A DNA stretch of 64,000 nucleotides from a bacterium (GTDB lineage: Bacteria; Bacillota; Bacilli; Lactobacillales; Streptococcaceae). Below are positions 9,150-17,190 of the stretch, piece after piece. Location: contig CAJNCY010000003.1 in NCBI GenBank assembly GCA_905221375.1, positions 179,882 to 243,881 of the forward strand, read 5' to 3'. The position numbers and the translations under genes are program-made. The notes below the pieces were generated by a model. The model was not told where the DNA came from, searched no databases, and worked only from the letters and a program-made list of their open reading frames with translations. Every line of letters begins with the position of its first letter. The first letter of the stretch is position 1.

Positions 9150-10316
9150 TTACCCTGCAGCGTCAGTGTAAGTCACATAGAACCCTGCTGCTTCATCCAC
9201 TTTCTTAACATCGAAACGGTTTGCAGTTCCTAAGTATTGACCGTAGATTTTATCATCTTGCCATTTGACAGTTGTCTGCGCACGGTCAAACAATGTCGCA
9301 AACTCTCCAACGTCACCGATAAAGGCTTTCATTTCACCTTTGGCATCCCCAATAATGTCATCAGGATAAACATCGATTACACGACCAGCGAACTTGTAGC
9401 CAGTTGGAGATGTGATATCTGTTTGAAGCATGTAGCGACCGTCCTTGTCCTTGATTTTATCAAGAGCAGCGAACATAGATTGGGTACATACAATAGTTGC
9501 ATCGTAGTACGGTTTCAATTCCACATTAAGAATATCTTTCAAGCCGTCCAAACCAGCTGCGCTTTTAGCTGTAGCGGTCTTGAGAACTTTAGCGATTTCT
9601 TTATTCTTAGTGATGCGTTCTTGGTTCTTAGCTTGTTTAGCAACCAATCCCATCACATCGTAGTCAGCATCATCAATCAATTCTTGAGACACTGGCAAAT
9701 GTCCACGACGTGTCTTGATTTCATAGTTCACTTTTGTGAAGGTTGGTTTAGCCAATTCAGGGTTTTCTTCCAACTCTTCAACCGTGTTCATTGTTTGATC
9801 AGTCAATTTTACAACTGCCCATTTACCGCTTGCGTTCTTGACATTAACGATGTTGACCAATGAAGTCAAATCTGTCTTGTCTTGTTTCGCTTCTTTAGGC
9901 GTCATCAATTCAACAGGAATGATTGCTTCCCCTTCAGCAGATTTGAGACCATCAGCACGCACTTCTTTTGTTCGAAGGTAATGGTTAAATGCTTCACGTT
10001 GTTCCAATGTTTTTCCTCCTCGTTTTTCCGTTTTACCTGGAGTTGGTGCTTTACGGTTTTGCTCCTCGATTTGTTTTTCCAACTCGTCAATTTCTTTTTC
10101 CAACTGCGCTTTTTCAGCTTCTTTTTCTTCAATTTCCTTTTGAAGATCATCTACAGTCTTTTCAACTGCTGAAACTTCTTCGTCGGTTTCAGCACGGTCC
10201 AACTTCTCTAGTTCGACAACTGAGCGTTTGTTTAATTCTTCGATAGTTTCTTCCAACTCAACTACCTTAGTTGCTTTCGCTCGCATACGAGCGCCAAAGA
10301 TTAATGCCTTGTTCAT
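9150..10316 (-). CDS. Major capsid protein, HK97 fold
   Basis: The 388-residue protein begins with a coiled coil (about residues 15-95, repeating EEEKEAEKAQLEKEI-type segments) that acts as the built-in scaffold (delta domain) of HK97-type capsids. From about residue 105 the mature shell domain follows (LEQREAFNHYLRTKEVRA and later VRTRRGHLPVS-like beta strands, here EIKTRRGHLPVSQELIDDA). The prohead protease encoded just upstream should remove the scaffold. The two genes overlap by four bases. This is the most abundant virion protein. Confidence 0.95.
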   Translation of the reverse strand: MNKALIFGARMRAKATKVVELEETIEELNKRSVVELEKLDRAETDEEVSAVEKTVDDLQKEIEEKEAEKAQLEKEIDELEKQIEEQNRKAPTPGKTEKRGGKTLEQREAFNHYLRTKEVRADGLKSAEGEAIIPVELMTPKEAKQDKTDLTSLVNIVNVKNASGKWAVVKLTDQTMNTVEELEENPELAKPTFTKVNYEIKTRRGHLPVSQELIDDADYDVMGLVAKQAKNQERITKNKEIAKVLKTATAKSAAGLDGLKDILNVELKPYYDATIVCTQSMFAALDKIKDKDGRYMLQTDITSPTGYKFAGRVIDVYPDDIIGDAKGEMKAFIGDVGEFATLFDRAQTTVKWQDDKIYGQYLGTANRFDVKKVDEAAGFYVTYTDAAG

Positions 10317-10888
10317 AGCTTAAATTTCTCCTTAATTTCTTTCTTGCGCTTATCTAGCGCTTCACGATTAGCACGACTCTGACTTTCAAAGTCTTTTTGC
10401 CGTGCAGCAATTTCCGTTTGTGGATAGGCTGGGAAAGTACATGGACTCACTTCAAAGATTTCTAGTTCTAAGACAGTGTCCAGATACGAACCATCTTCAC
10501 GTTCCTCTGTTTCGATTTTTATCGGGATAAAGCCAAAGCTACATCCGATAACATCTCCACGCTTAACACGGGCATAGGCTCCAACAGCTTGAGGATCATC
10601 CTTGTTAATGATGATGTCCCCAAAAAGACCAACATCATCAACACCAAGCGTCAGAGTTCCGTTACCTGTTCGACCAAGAACAAGACTATCATCATGGTTA
10701 AATAAAGCTCTGATATCAGCGTCTTTGATAGCTTTCTCAACTCCAGCACGCTTGATAACTTCACAGTAGCCTGGCCACAATTCCGTCTCCTCGTCAAACT
10801 TGATAAAGTAGCCACTCAAAATCAAATCACCAGAGTCTTCTTCTCTCGTTTGAAATTGAGTGGCACGATAACTATTCCGTTTCTGCAT
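10313..10888 (-). CDS. Prohead protease, HK97 family (U35)
   Basis: I prefer the ATG at 10888, which follows AAAGGAGG at 11 bases, over a GTG at 10900 that directly abuts the same ribosome site. The 191-residue product shows the serine protease landmarks ALFNHD (catalytic histidine, about residue 65) and GCSFGFIP (catalytic serine, about residue 118), then ELEIFEVSPCTFPAYP near the end of the domain. It matures the capsid by removing the scaffold. It overlaps the portal gene by 17 bases. Confidence 0.93.
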   Translation of the reverse strand: MQKRNSYRATQFQTREEDSGDLILSGYFIKFDEETELWPGYCEVIKRAGVEKAIKDADIRALFNHDDSLVLGRTGNGTLTLGVDDVGLFGDIIINKDDPQAVGAYARVKRGDVIGCSFGFIPIKIETEEREDGSYLDTVLELEIFEVSPCTFPAYPQTEIAARQKDFESQSRANREALDKRKKEIKEKFKL

Positions 10889-12074
10889 TCTCTTCCTCAC
10901 CTCCTTTCAGCTTATTTTGGTCTCCTATCTTCTCTTGAGGGATATAGTTTTCAAGGACAATCAACTCTTCCATCTCAGGATCAGGAGCCATACCAAGCCA
11001 ATCTCTCCACTCATTACGACGCATTGCAGTACTGTTTGTCATTTGTTGGGCCACAGCAGACAACTCTGTTATGTTGTAAGAGAAGAGTGAGCGAGGATTT
11101 AGCTTGAAGTAACGATTACTAGACAAAAGTAAGTCTCTGGTTAGTGTTTGAGTAATAGTGGTAGCGATACTCATAACAGTCGTATTTACAAAGTTGTTAT
11201 ACTCTGTCTTGTTGAACTCTCCCACTCCCAAAATAAAAGCAGGTACTCCTAATAGACCTGCAACTGTTCTTTTATCTAATTCCACAGACTCGTTTAAAGC
11301 GATGTCCGTTAGACTAAGCGGTTTTACCTGCTGGATGTCCAGTAATGCCTCTGGAACAATCCATGGAGCGCCAACCCTACTAGTGCTTAAATACTTCTCA
11401 GCGATACGCTCACGCCCTTGCTCCGAATCTAGTTCAGCACTAGACGAGTCAACCTTGACGATAAGACTAGGAATGTTCTTACCGTTCATGAAGCTTTTTT
11501 TAGTCTTAGTAGCCATGTTCAAACTTTGAACCACATCTGTCAACGTCACCCTAAAACCAGTACCAATGTATGGAATATCTGGATCTGGATTGATGACAAA
11601 GTGGACTACTTCATCAGGGGAATACTCTTCACCCCTAAATGAGATTACATAGGAATCCTTATCTGTTTGGAATGAAACTTCTCTCATCGGAAATGGTCTT
11701 AGATTAGAAATATAATCCGTAACAGGTTCATATTCTACATGTAAGACAGAATTTCCATCGCCGTATAGAAGCAAATCGCGCACAATCTTGAAAATCCATG
11801 ACTTCCTTGTCATGTGTTCGCATGGATTGATGTCAATCTTCCTAGCCAGTCCATCACGGATTCTGATATCACCTTTATCTGTATTCTCCATCAGGTGGAT
11901 GGTCATATTAGAGACCAAATCAGCAATCTTATTAACCGCTGTCACCACATCTGGATTTCTGGCCAAAGGTACATAGGAATCCATCAAATTTGATAGTCCT
12001 AAATCTGAATGGCTCAGCATATTGATTGGCTTACTTGGCTTGTTTCGTTTCCAAATCTTATCAAAAATACCCAT
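10872..12074 (-). CDS. Phage portal protein
   Basis: The 400-residue protein fits the HK97-type portal family in length and pattern: an early SDLGLSNLMDSYVPLARNPD segment, the wing region LLYGDGNSVLHVEY and the hallmark AGLLGVPAFILGVGEFNKTEY around residues 265-285. Portals form the dodecameric ring through which DNA enters and leaves the head. It is transcribed between the large terminase and the protease, the usual order. Confidence 0.95.
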   Translation of the reverse strand: MGIFDKIWKRNKPSKPINMLSHSDLGLSNLMDSYVPLARNPDVVTAVNKIADLVSNMTIHLMENTDKGDIRIRDGLARKIDINPCEHMTRKSWIFKIVRDLLLYGDGNSVLHVEYEPVTDYISNLRPFPMREVSFQTDKDSYVISFRGEEYSPDEVVHFVINPDPDIPYIGTGFRVTLTDVVQSLNMATKTKKSFMNGKNIPSLIVKVDSSSAELDSEQGRERIAEKYLSTSRVGAPWIVPEALLDIQQVKPLSLTDIALNESVELDKRTVAGLLGVPAFILGVGEFNKTEYNNFVNTTVMSIATTITQTLTRDLLLSSNRYFKLNPRSLFSYNITELSAVAQQMTNSTAMRRNEWRDWLGMAPDPEMEELIVLENYIPQEKIGDQNKLKGGEEENAETE

Positions 12075-12095
12075 GTTTCCTCACCTCCTTTCTCT

Positions 12096-13826
12096 CTAAT
12101 CAAAGAATCTCATCACGTCGCCACCCTTACCAAGATTAGCAAGAGCCTGAATACAAGCAAAAACGCTGGCATCGAACAAGTCAATTCTTGCAGTACCACC
12201 GTCACCGTCTAATTTTTCATATTGCACAGCATCATCCACCTTTTCAATCGCTCTAACATTGCTCACACAGTATTCATAAGCGTCAGAATGAAGATAGTAA
12301 AATTCCTTGTTCTTGACTTTGAACTCAATCCTTCTGAATCCCTCAGATTTCAGATAGAATAGCTGAGGCTGGTCAATCATCTTGAACTTAGCCTTTTTCA
12401 TCTTAGCCAAAAACTCACGGCCAAACTTCCTATCCATTCCCACAGCTTGGATTTTAAATCCACGCTCACGCATACTGATGAACCATTTGACAATATCATC
12501 ATAGAGAACCGTTGGAGTGTTGCTCATCGTCAGCCATCCATCAGACTGCCAGCCAAAAAGTGGAATCCCATCATCATTAGCCTTCTTCTGAGCATTAATC
12601 CGAGGAAAGAAAGCATGTGTGATACAGATATCAACGTCTTTCTCACCGTCATGATAGACACCATAAAGAGCAGCTGCTGTTAAGTCATGTAATCTTGACA
12701 AATCCGCACCGCCATACCAACGAATCGGCAAGCGTGCCAACTCTTCTAGACTCCAATCGTAGCAACTATCCGACGCTATAAATTCATCAGGATTGAAATA
12801 AGCGTTCATAGAGTTCGTAAAGATATTCAACGTCTTATTGAAAAACTCGTTCCTAGTCTGAGGATCATTCATAGCCTGCTCTGCCTCTTCCTTGAGAGCC
12901 TTGAGCGAAACAGTGACACCCCACGACGGATTAGCCATCTTGAGAATATTCTCATCCAGATAGTCTACTACATCACCATCAGCAGATTGATTAGCCTTGC
13001 AGATGAAGATAAAGAATGAATCATCAGTGACTAATTGCTTAAGTACCTTTTGACAGTACTTCAAACGATTAGCAAGGAACCCCGTAGGAATATCCCCAGC
13101 CGTAGAGATAACAAAAAGCATACTGTTCCGGTATGCTGACATTGTTTTTTTCATAAGACCATGCTTCTTACTATTTCGCATGGTATGAGCCTCGTCCAAG
13201 ATGATAACATTCCCGTTCAGAGAGTCCAATCGGCTCTCATCATTAGCCAGTGCCTGGATAAAGAAAGAACCTTCATCACCAAAATTAGCAGTGATAGAAT
13301 GCTCTTGGTTATTATCCTTGATACGAATGTTCTTATCGTTCCAGCGTTCAACATTGAATCTTAAAAATCCAAAAGCTTCCATCGCTTGCTTGACTGAGTT
13401 AGCAACGATATAACATTTTGAACCGCTATCCGTGTCCAGAATCTGATAAGCAAGTGCAATTGCAGCAGTAAACGAAGTCTTTCCATTCTTCCGAGCAAGC
13501 ATGATAAGCGCTTCTTTGAATCTGCGCTCATTCGTCCCCTTGTAGTAAAAACCAAACAGGTTCACAACTACAAAGTGTTGCCAAGGTTGCAAGAGTAATG
13601 GCTTGTTACGGATAGAAACAGCAAACATATCATCGCCCTGCTGATGAACTATCACGTTCTCAATAAAGTGAATAACAAAATCCACCATCTCCTCATCCAT
13701 CTCAAAAGCAGGATTTTCTAAATCACGGAAAAAACGTTCAGCAGCAAGAATGTTCTCCTCGCAATGTTCTTCTTGATGAGTTAAGACGTGTTGAGCGTAT
13801 TCTTTCGCTTTATCAAGATTACCCAT
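12096..13826 (-). CDS. Terminase large subunit
   Basis: At 576 residues this is a full-length Terminase_1/YmfN-like large subunit. The ATPase part shows an adenine or Walker A-like segment LARKNGKTSFTAAIAL near residue 110 and Walker B plus catalytic glutamate VIILDEAHTM near residue 205. The nuclease part has GGADLSRLHDLTAAA near residue 370 and acidic residues toward the end (DLFDASVFA). It cuts and translocates phage DNA through the portal. It overlaps the small subunit gene by eight bases. Confidence 0.96.
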   Translation of the reverse strand: MGNLDKAKEYAQHVLTHQEEHCEENILAAERFFRDLENPAFEMDEEMVDFVIHFIENVIVHQQGDDMFAVSIRNKPLLLQPWQHFVVVNLFGFYYKGTNERRFKEALIMLARKNGKTSFTAAIALAYQILDTDSGSKCYIVANSVKQAMEAFGFLRFNVERWNDKNIRIKDNNQEHSITANFGDEGSFFIQALANDESRLDSLNGNVIILDEAHTMRNSKKHGLMKKTMSAYRNSMLFVISTAGDIPTGFLANRLKYCQKVLKQLVTDDSFFIFICKANQSADGDVVDYLDENILKMANPSWGVTVSLKALKEEAEQAMNDPQTRNEFFNKTLNIFTNSMNAYFNPDEFIASDSCYDWSLEELARLPIRWYGGADLSRLHDLTAAALYGVYHDGEKDVDICITHAFFPRINAQKKANDDGIPLFGWQSDGWLTMSNTPTVLYDDIVKWFISMRERGFKIQAVGMDRKFGREFLAKMKKAKFKMIDQPQLFYLKSEGFRRIEFKVKNKEFYYLHSDAYEYCVSNVRAIEKVDDAVQYEKLDGDGGTARIDLFDASVFACIQALANLGKGGDVMRFFD

Positions 13827-14211
13827 TGCCAGTCACTCGCTTCTTCTTGATTTCGTTCTTAAACTTCAGAACCTCAGTAAGAACTGACTCACCCTCTTGT
13901 TCTACTACCTCACCGAGCGACTTAGGATTCATCATCAACTGATTAGAGTAGCTGAGGATGTCTTTCCTCAAAATTTCCATCGCTGTCAAGATTGGAACTT
14001 TGCGCTCATTTTCAGCACCAGCCTTATTGACGTAGGTGTCTGTTACTGGATAACCCATGTCAGCATAATCTTGAGCAAGTTTCTGATACTGATATAGCAT
14101 ACCTGCAAAGATGTCAATGATCATTTCGAACTCTTTACGATAAGTGCCCAAGTCTTTCATTTGCTTGACCACTTTTGACTTAATCGACTTTGCTGTAATT
14201 GGTTTAGCCAA
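13819..14211 (-). CDS. Terminase small subunit, P27 family
   Basis: The 130-residue protein begins MAKPITAKSIKSKVVKQM and continues with helices containing YTDTYVNKAGAENERKVP-like sequence (here PVTDTYVNKAGAENERKVP), typical of the phage P27 small terminase family. This subunit recognises the packaging site and presents it to the large subunit. A GC-rich inverted-repeat region upstream (14242-14344) is the likely target. Confidence 0.9.
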   Translation of the reverse strand: MAKPITAKSIKSKVVKQMKDLGTYRKEFEMIIDIFAGMLYQYQKLAQDYADMGYPVTDTYVNKAGAENERKVPILTAMEILRKDILSYSNQLMMNPKSLGEVVEQEGESVLTEVLKFKNEIKKKRVTGNG

Positions 14212-14241
14212 AAACTACCTCCTTCCGTCAAAATCGCTTAG

Positions 14242-14344
14242 TTTTTACCCCCTTTTTGTTTGAAGGCCCCCGACTTGGAAAAAGTTCCCTTCACCGGTTC
14301 CCAGAGGCTTCGAAAAAATTTTTTTGAAGTGGGGGGGGTAAAAA
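14242..14344. other. Candidate cos / packaging region
   Basis: Between the HNH nuclease and small terminase genes lies a 140-base gap of unusual composition. It contains an 11-base perfect inverted repeat (TTTTTACCCCC at 14242-14252, GGGGGTAAAAA at 14334-14344), a run of eight G, a near-palindrome with A and T tracts at 14308-14329 and a GC-rich centre with CACCGGTT. cos sites of HNH-containing phages are known to lie near this gene pair. The exact cut position cannot be read. Confidence 0.5.
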
Positions 14345-14352
14345 AATTTTTT

Positions 14353-14679
14353 TCATTTTTCATTTTTGTTTTTGAAAAAATTTAAAAATTCTTTTTTTCT
14401 TTTCTTCTGCCAATAAATACCATTTCCGATTATCTTGTCGTTGTTGCGGTCATGAAACGTATTATGTTTGCGGTTGGTCAGCGGCAAACAATTCCAAGAT
14501 ACATACTCCAGCTCTGGATACTCAGATACTGGGTAAATATGATGAACCATTTCAGCTGGAACTGACTGACCATATCTCAGACTTTCTTGGCAAAGGTAAT
14601 CGTGTTGTCTCATGATCTTATCACGGAACTTGTACCACTTCCTTGTCTTCAAGCTCTGTCTGACTGGTTTGTTGTACAT
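14353..14679 (-). CDS. HNH endonuclease of the packaging module
   Basis: The ATG at 14679 is chosen since AAAGGAG lies eight bases upstream; an earlier ATG at 14703 would contain that ribosome site inside the gene. The product, 108 residues, shows the HNH core: EMVHHIYPVSEYPEL, then WNCLPLTNRKHNTFHDR. The family in this place works with the large terminase in specific cleavage at cos. The C-terminus is lysine and asparagine rich. It lies just downstream of the first copy of the 53-bp late promoter-like repeat. Confidence 0.92.
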   Translation of the reverse strand: MYNKPVRQSLKTRKWYKFRDKIMRQHDYLCQESLRYGQSVPAEMVHHIYPVSEYPELEYVSWNCLPLTNRKHNTFHDRNNDKIIGNGIYWQKKRKKEFLNFFKNKNEK

Positions 14680-14745
14680 GATATATACTCCTTTGTAAAA
14701 CAAAAGGACAGGCTCTTGACCTATCCCATCTCATACAAGAAATCT

Positions 14746-14798
14746 ATGCTACCATAATAAACCTTTTTTTGTGAGACTTCAAGATGTCTTTTGTCTCA
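14746..14798 (-). promoter_or_regulatory. 53-bp repeat copy 1, probable late promoter with operator dyad
   Basis: This block matches 15811-15863 at 51 of 53 bases. On the minus strand it holds TTGAAG (14782-14777), 17 bases, then TATTAT (14759-14754), a good sigma-A promoter pointing at the HNH-terminase genes. The -35 lies inside a dyad TGAGAC-N15-GTCTCA, a plausible site for the ArpU-type late regulator encoded nearby. It is not a terminator in either direction: the T-run precedes the dyad on the plus strand and would be an A-run on the minus strand. Confidence 0.6.
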
Positions 14799-14975
14799 TC
14801 TTGCTTTCTTTATAAAATCATAGACTAATACAAAAAGAAAAACGAACGGTAAGAAAATAAATAGCAGCCCTTTTTCAAAGTGTTCTGATACATCGCTTTT
14901 TGTCCAGTCAAAAATAACGACTAAAATAATTAGGGTCAAAAAATAAACAACTAGATATCCTAGAAATAATCCCAA
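14796..14975 (-). CDS. Small membrane protein, two helices, unknown function
   Basis: I choose a TTG at 14975 because GGAGG lies eight bases upstream; a TTG at 14990 would place that site inside the gene. The 59-residue product has two hydrophobic helices (about residues 1-21, GLFLGYLVVYFLTLIILVV, and 36-54, GLLFIFLPFVFLFVLVYDF) with a charged loop between and a basic end KKAR. Its stop codon lies in the 53-bp repeat. It could be a holin-like or moron protein, but nothing specific supports either. Confidence 0.55.
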   Translation of the reverse strand: MGLFLGYLVVYFLTLIILVVIFDWTKSDVSEHFEKGLLFIFLPFVFLFVLVYDFIKKAR

Positions 14976-15010
14976 TGTTCCATCCTCCAACTATACCAAT
15001 TTTATCCCTC

Positions 15011-15124
15011 ACTTTCACATATCTTATATTTTGTTAAACTCATTCTAAATCTCAAACCCTTACTAATTATGGTTTTTAAAGCGTTTTGTTTTTTCAGTTT
15101 ATGCTTAACTCATTATGTGAAAGT
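15011..15124. repeat. Inverted repeat around the recombinase-membrane protein gap
   Basis: An 11-base perfect inverted repeat, ACTTTCACATA at 15011-15021 and TATGTGAAAGT at 15114-15124, brackets the AT-rich gap between the recombinase and the small membrane gene. It could be a recombinase or regulator site, or chance in AT-rich DNA. Confidence 0.4.
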
Positions 15125-15138
15125 AATATCTAAAAAAA

Positions 15139-15681
15139 TTAAATGACAAAGTTCCGTAGTGCGTCATCAAGCTCTGCTTGCTCTATCCCTATGTATCTCA
15201 GGGTGATTGCAGGCGACGAGTGATTGAACATTTTTTGTAATGTTCCTACATCCTTTGTCTTGTTGTAATATTTATAGCCGAACGTCTTGCGCATTGTATG
15301 TGTGCCAACATTATCAATGCCAAGTTCCTCAGCTGCTTCATGTATGATTTGATAGGCTCGCTCACGAGTGATTGCTTTATTCTGACCTTGCCTACTCTTG
15401 AATAAGAAATGATGAAATGGTTTGCCCTCGACATATCTCCTCATTTCTTTCTTGAGTTCTTTTGTCATCCGTCTTGTTATCTGCTTGCCAGTCTTCCGTT
15501 CTCTTAGTTTGATGTGCCAGCCTTGAACATCTTTAACTTTCAATGTAAGGATATCTCCAACTCTCAATCCAGTATTCAGACCTGTGATGAATAGCATATA
15601 ATACATCTCGTTCCACTCTCTAAGATAATCTTTCATAGCTTGAATGTCATCGTTATCTTTTATCGGTGATACAAATTCCAT
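15139..15681 (-). CDS. Solo tyrosine recombinase, catalytic domain only
   Basis: The 180-residue protein has the full catalytic set of tyrosine recombinases: arginine in NTGLRVGDIL (about residue 40), lysine in RERKTGK, HTMRKTF with histidine and arginine (about 127-130), MFNHSSPAI and the nucleophile in RYIGI (about 163). It lacks the N-terminal arm-binding and core-binding domains of the integrase at 28390. ATG follows GGAGG at six bases. It sits between the two copies of the 53-bp repeat, away from the lysogeny block. Possible roles are late genome processing or mobility of the flanked segment. Confidence 0.9.
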   Translation of the reverse strand: MEFVSPIKDNDDIQAMKDYLREWNEMYYMLFITGLNTGLRVGDILTLKVKDVQGWHIKLRERKTGKQITRRMTKELKKEMRRYVEGKPFHHFLFKSRQGQNKAITRERAYQIIHEAAEELGIDNVGTHTMRKTFGYKYYNKTKDVGTLQKMFNHSSPAITLRYIGIEQAELDDALRNFVI

Positions 15682-15810
15682 GTTCTACCTCCTTTCTGCA
15701 AAACAAAAAGCCAGCTGATTGCTGACTCATGATGTTCCTCTGTTAAACAACTTTTCTGGAAAAAATAGGATGACTCCAACATGTGATTTGTGTTTTTGTT
15801 TCAGAAGTTC

Positions 15811-15863
15811 ATGCTATCATAATAGACCTTTTTTTGTGAGACTTCAAGATGTCTTTTGTCTCA
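15811..15863 (-). promoter_or_regulatory. 53-bp repeat copy 2, probable late promoter with operator dyad
   Basis: The same block as 14746-14798. On the minus strand TTGAAG (15847-15842), a 17-base spacer and TATTAT (15824-15819) face the recombinase gene. The dyad TGAGAC-N15-GTCTCA covers the -35. It begins seven bases after the stop codon of the ArpU-type regulator, which fits a late switch placed right behind its activator. Confidence 0.6.
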
Positions 15864-15870
15864 ATCTTAT

Positions 15871-16272
15871 TTACAACTCACCTTTCAGTATAGCGTACTG
15901 TTCTAAGATAATCCTTCTACGTCGATATATTGTAGCTTTGCTCATGAATTTCTGTTCTGCTATTTCTTCCCATCGCAGTTGAGGGTATCTCCAGCGTAGA
16001 TTAAATATCTCCATATCCTCATCCACTAGATTACTCAAGAGTTTGTTAATAATCCCTTTAAATCCTTCAAGAAATTTTAAAGTCGGATCATCCGCGATTC
16101 TGATTGCGATAGTTTCGGTAGGTTTGCTTATTCCTACAGTAGGTCCACTTTGAGCATCTGGATTTCTGGTTTCTAATTCTAGCCTTCTTAAATCTATTGT
16201 GCGTTGAATGTTTTGAAATTTGAAAAGTTCTCTGTCTAACGTTTTGAGTTCTTCGTCGCTCAATTTTTTCAA
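15871..16272 (-). CDS. ArpU/RinA-type phage late transcription regulator
   Basis: The start is a TTG at 16272 preceded by GGAGGTG. The 133-residue product opens with a coiled region (MKKLSDEELKTLDRELFKF) and ends in a sigma-like helix-turn-helix, RWEEIAEQKFMSKATIYRRR (about residues 100-120), then a final helix. This layout matches ArpU/LtrC/RinA-type activators that switch on packaging and lysis genes. Its position at the border of early and late genes and a promoter-like repeat just behind it agree. Confidence 0.85.
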   Translation of the reverse strand: MKKLSDEELKTLDRELFKFQNIQRTIDLRRLELETRNPDAQSGPTVGISKPTETIAIRIADDPTLKFLEGFKGIINKLLSNLVDEDMEIFNLRWRYPQLRWEEIAEQKFMSKATIYRRRRIILEQYAILKGEL

Positions 16273-16477
16273 TTTCCACCTCCAAGTTTTTAAAAAATGT
16301 AAACAAGTTATCAAATATCTGAGAGAAAGCCTTGTGAATATTAGAAAATGCCTGGTTAATCATTTTAGCTATAGCTTCAATTTCTTCAGGACTTAACTTC
16401 CGTAGTTGTTTGGGTAATTCTTCTTGCTTTTCTTGTATCTGCCGTTTAGCTATCTTCTTCTTAATTCTTTTGTTCAT
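16088..16477 (-). CDS. Hypothetical phage protein whose frame overruns into arpU
   Basis: ATG at 16477 overlaps the stop of the 34-residue gene (ATGA). The first 65 or so residues look like a real helical protein (lysine-rich start, then LRKLSPEEIEAIAKMINQAF). From about residue 69 the frame runs through the ArpU gene in another phase, and the sequence becomes a basic stretch without structure, ending at residue 129. The overlap is 185 bases. A lost stop codon near 16270 is the simplest explanation. Confidence 0.55.
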   Translation of the reverse strand: MNKRIKKKIAKRQIQEKQEELPKQLRKLSPEEIEAIAKMINQAFSNIHKAFSQIFDNLFTFFKNLEVEIEKIERRRTQNVRQRTFQISKHSTHNRFKKARIRNQKSRCSKWTYCRNKQTYRNYRNQNRG

Positions 16478-16578
16478 TGACTTTTAATTCCTTTCTTGTT
16501 TCCCATTTCTTTGCTGATTTCAGCAAGAGTGCCCAATGTTATGAATGCATCACCTTGATACAAAGCGTATTCACTCAT
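16474..16578 (-). CDS. Tiny phage protein, 34 residues
   Basis: The frame MSEYALYQGDAFITLGTLAE starts at 16578, overlapping the DUF3310 reading frame by eight bases, and ends in an ATGA overlap with the next gene. The pattern ALYQGD..LGTLAEI resembles short phage proteins that continue into a helix-turn-helix; here the frame ends soon after that start, so it may be a shortened version. I give no function. Confidence 0.45.
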   Translation of the reverse strand: MSEYALYQGDAFITLGTLAEISKEMGNKKGIKSQ

Positions 16579-16795
16579 GCTCCATCTCCTCGATAAGCCA
16601 GTCAAGATTCTTTCTGGCTTTCTTCAGGTCTTCAAGACCGTTTTTCTTTTGGAAACGAAGCATATACTTGATTGCGTTGCCTCAAAAGAAAGCAGACGCT
16701 CCGGAAAGGTTCCCAACGAAGTTATGCACAACATCGATAGCCTCAAGACCGTTTGCACCTTGGTAGTGGCTTGGTTTGTTTATGTTGTCTGTCAT
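16571..16795 (-). pseudogene. DUF3310-family phage protein broken by an internal TGA
   Basis: The frame begins with an ATG at 16795 that overlaps the YopX stop (ATGA) and spans 75 codons to 16571. It reads KPSHYQGANGLEAIDVV, then AFF-stop-GNAIKYMLR and DLKKARKNLDWL. DUF3310 proteins have a tryptophan or similar residue before GNAIKY, so codon 38 (16684-16682, TGA) is most simply TGG to TGA. The rest is intact, which points to a recent loss. Readthrough or sequencing error cannot be excluded. Confidence 0.75.
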
Positions 16796-17178
16796 GTTAA
16801 CTCCTCCAAAAGTTCAGGGGTTTCGTAGATGTTTCCGATGATTTCGTTTTCGTCAGTTTCTGACCACAATTTGCTAGCTAACTGCTCACAATCGTTCATA
16901 ATCAACCAAGTTCCCTCAATCATGGTTACAACACCTATAATTATTTCATTTTCCGTTGTTGGTTGGGTTCGTACTTGTCTAACTACATCCCCCTCAAAGA
17001 TTTCCTTGTCGTTTTTATCTTTGAGTCCTGTTGATTGCATGAATTCGACATCTCTAAAATCTCTCCAATACTCTCCAAAATCATCATATAAGCGAACTCC
17101 TTTGGTGTCTATATAAATCCTATCGACTACCGACATTCTCTTACGCCAGTTATCCCACGCTCTAAATTTCGGTATCAT
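16792..17178 (-). CDS. YopX family phage protein
   Basis: The 128-residue product starts MIPKFRAWDNWRKRM, the hallmark opening of YopX proteins. It has the central FMQSTGLKDKNDKEIFEGDVV motif and the ending EIIGNIYETPELL, all family features. YopX proteins are common in phage early regions; their function is unknown. It is coupled to the broken DUF3310 gene by an ATGA overlap. Confidence 0.93.
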   Translation of the reverse strand: MIPKFRAWDNWRKRMSVVDRIYIDTKGVRLYDDFGEYWRDFRDVEFMQSTGLKDKNDKEIFEGDVVRQVRTQPTTENEIIIGVVTMIEGTWLIMNDCEQLASKLWSETDENEIIGNIYETPELLEELT

Positions 17179-17190
17179 GCCAAATCCTCC

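Noticed and set aside
9237..10246. Plus-strand frames opposite the capsid gene
   Set aside because: They mirror the lysine and glutamate-rich scaffold coding and are rich in phenylalanine only for that reason.
14746..15863. 53-bp repeats as transcription terminators
   Set aside because: The T-run is on the wrong side of the dyad on the plus strand and becomes A on the minus strand.
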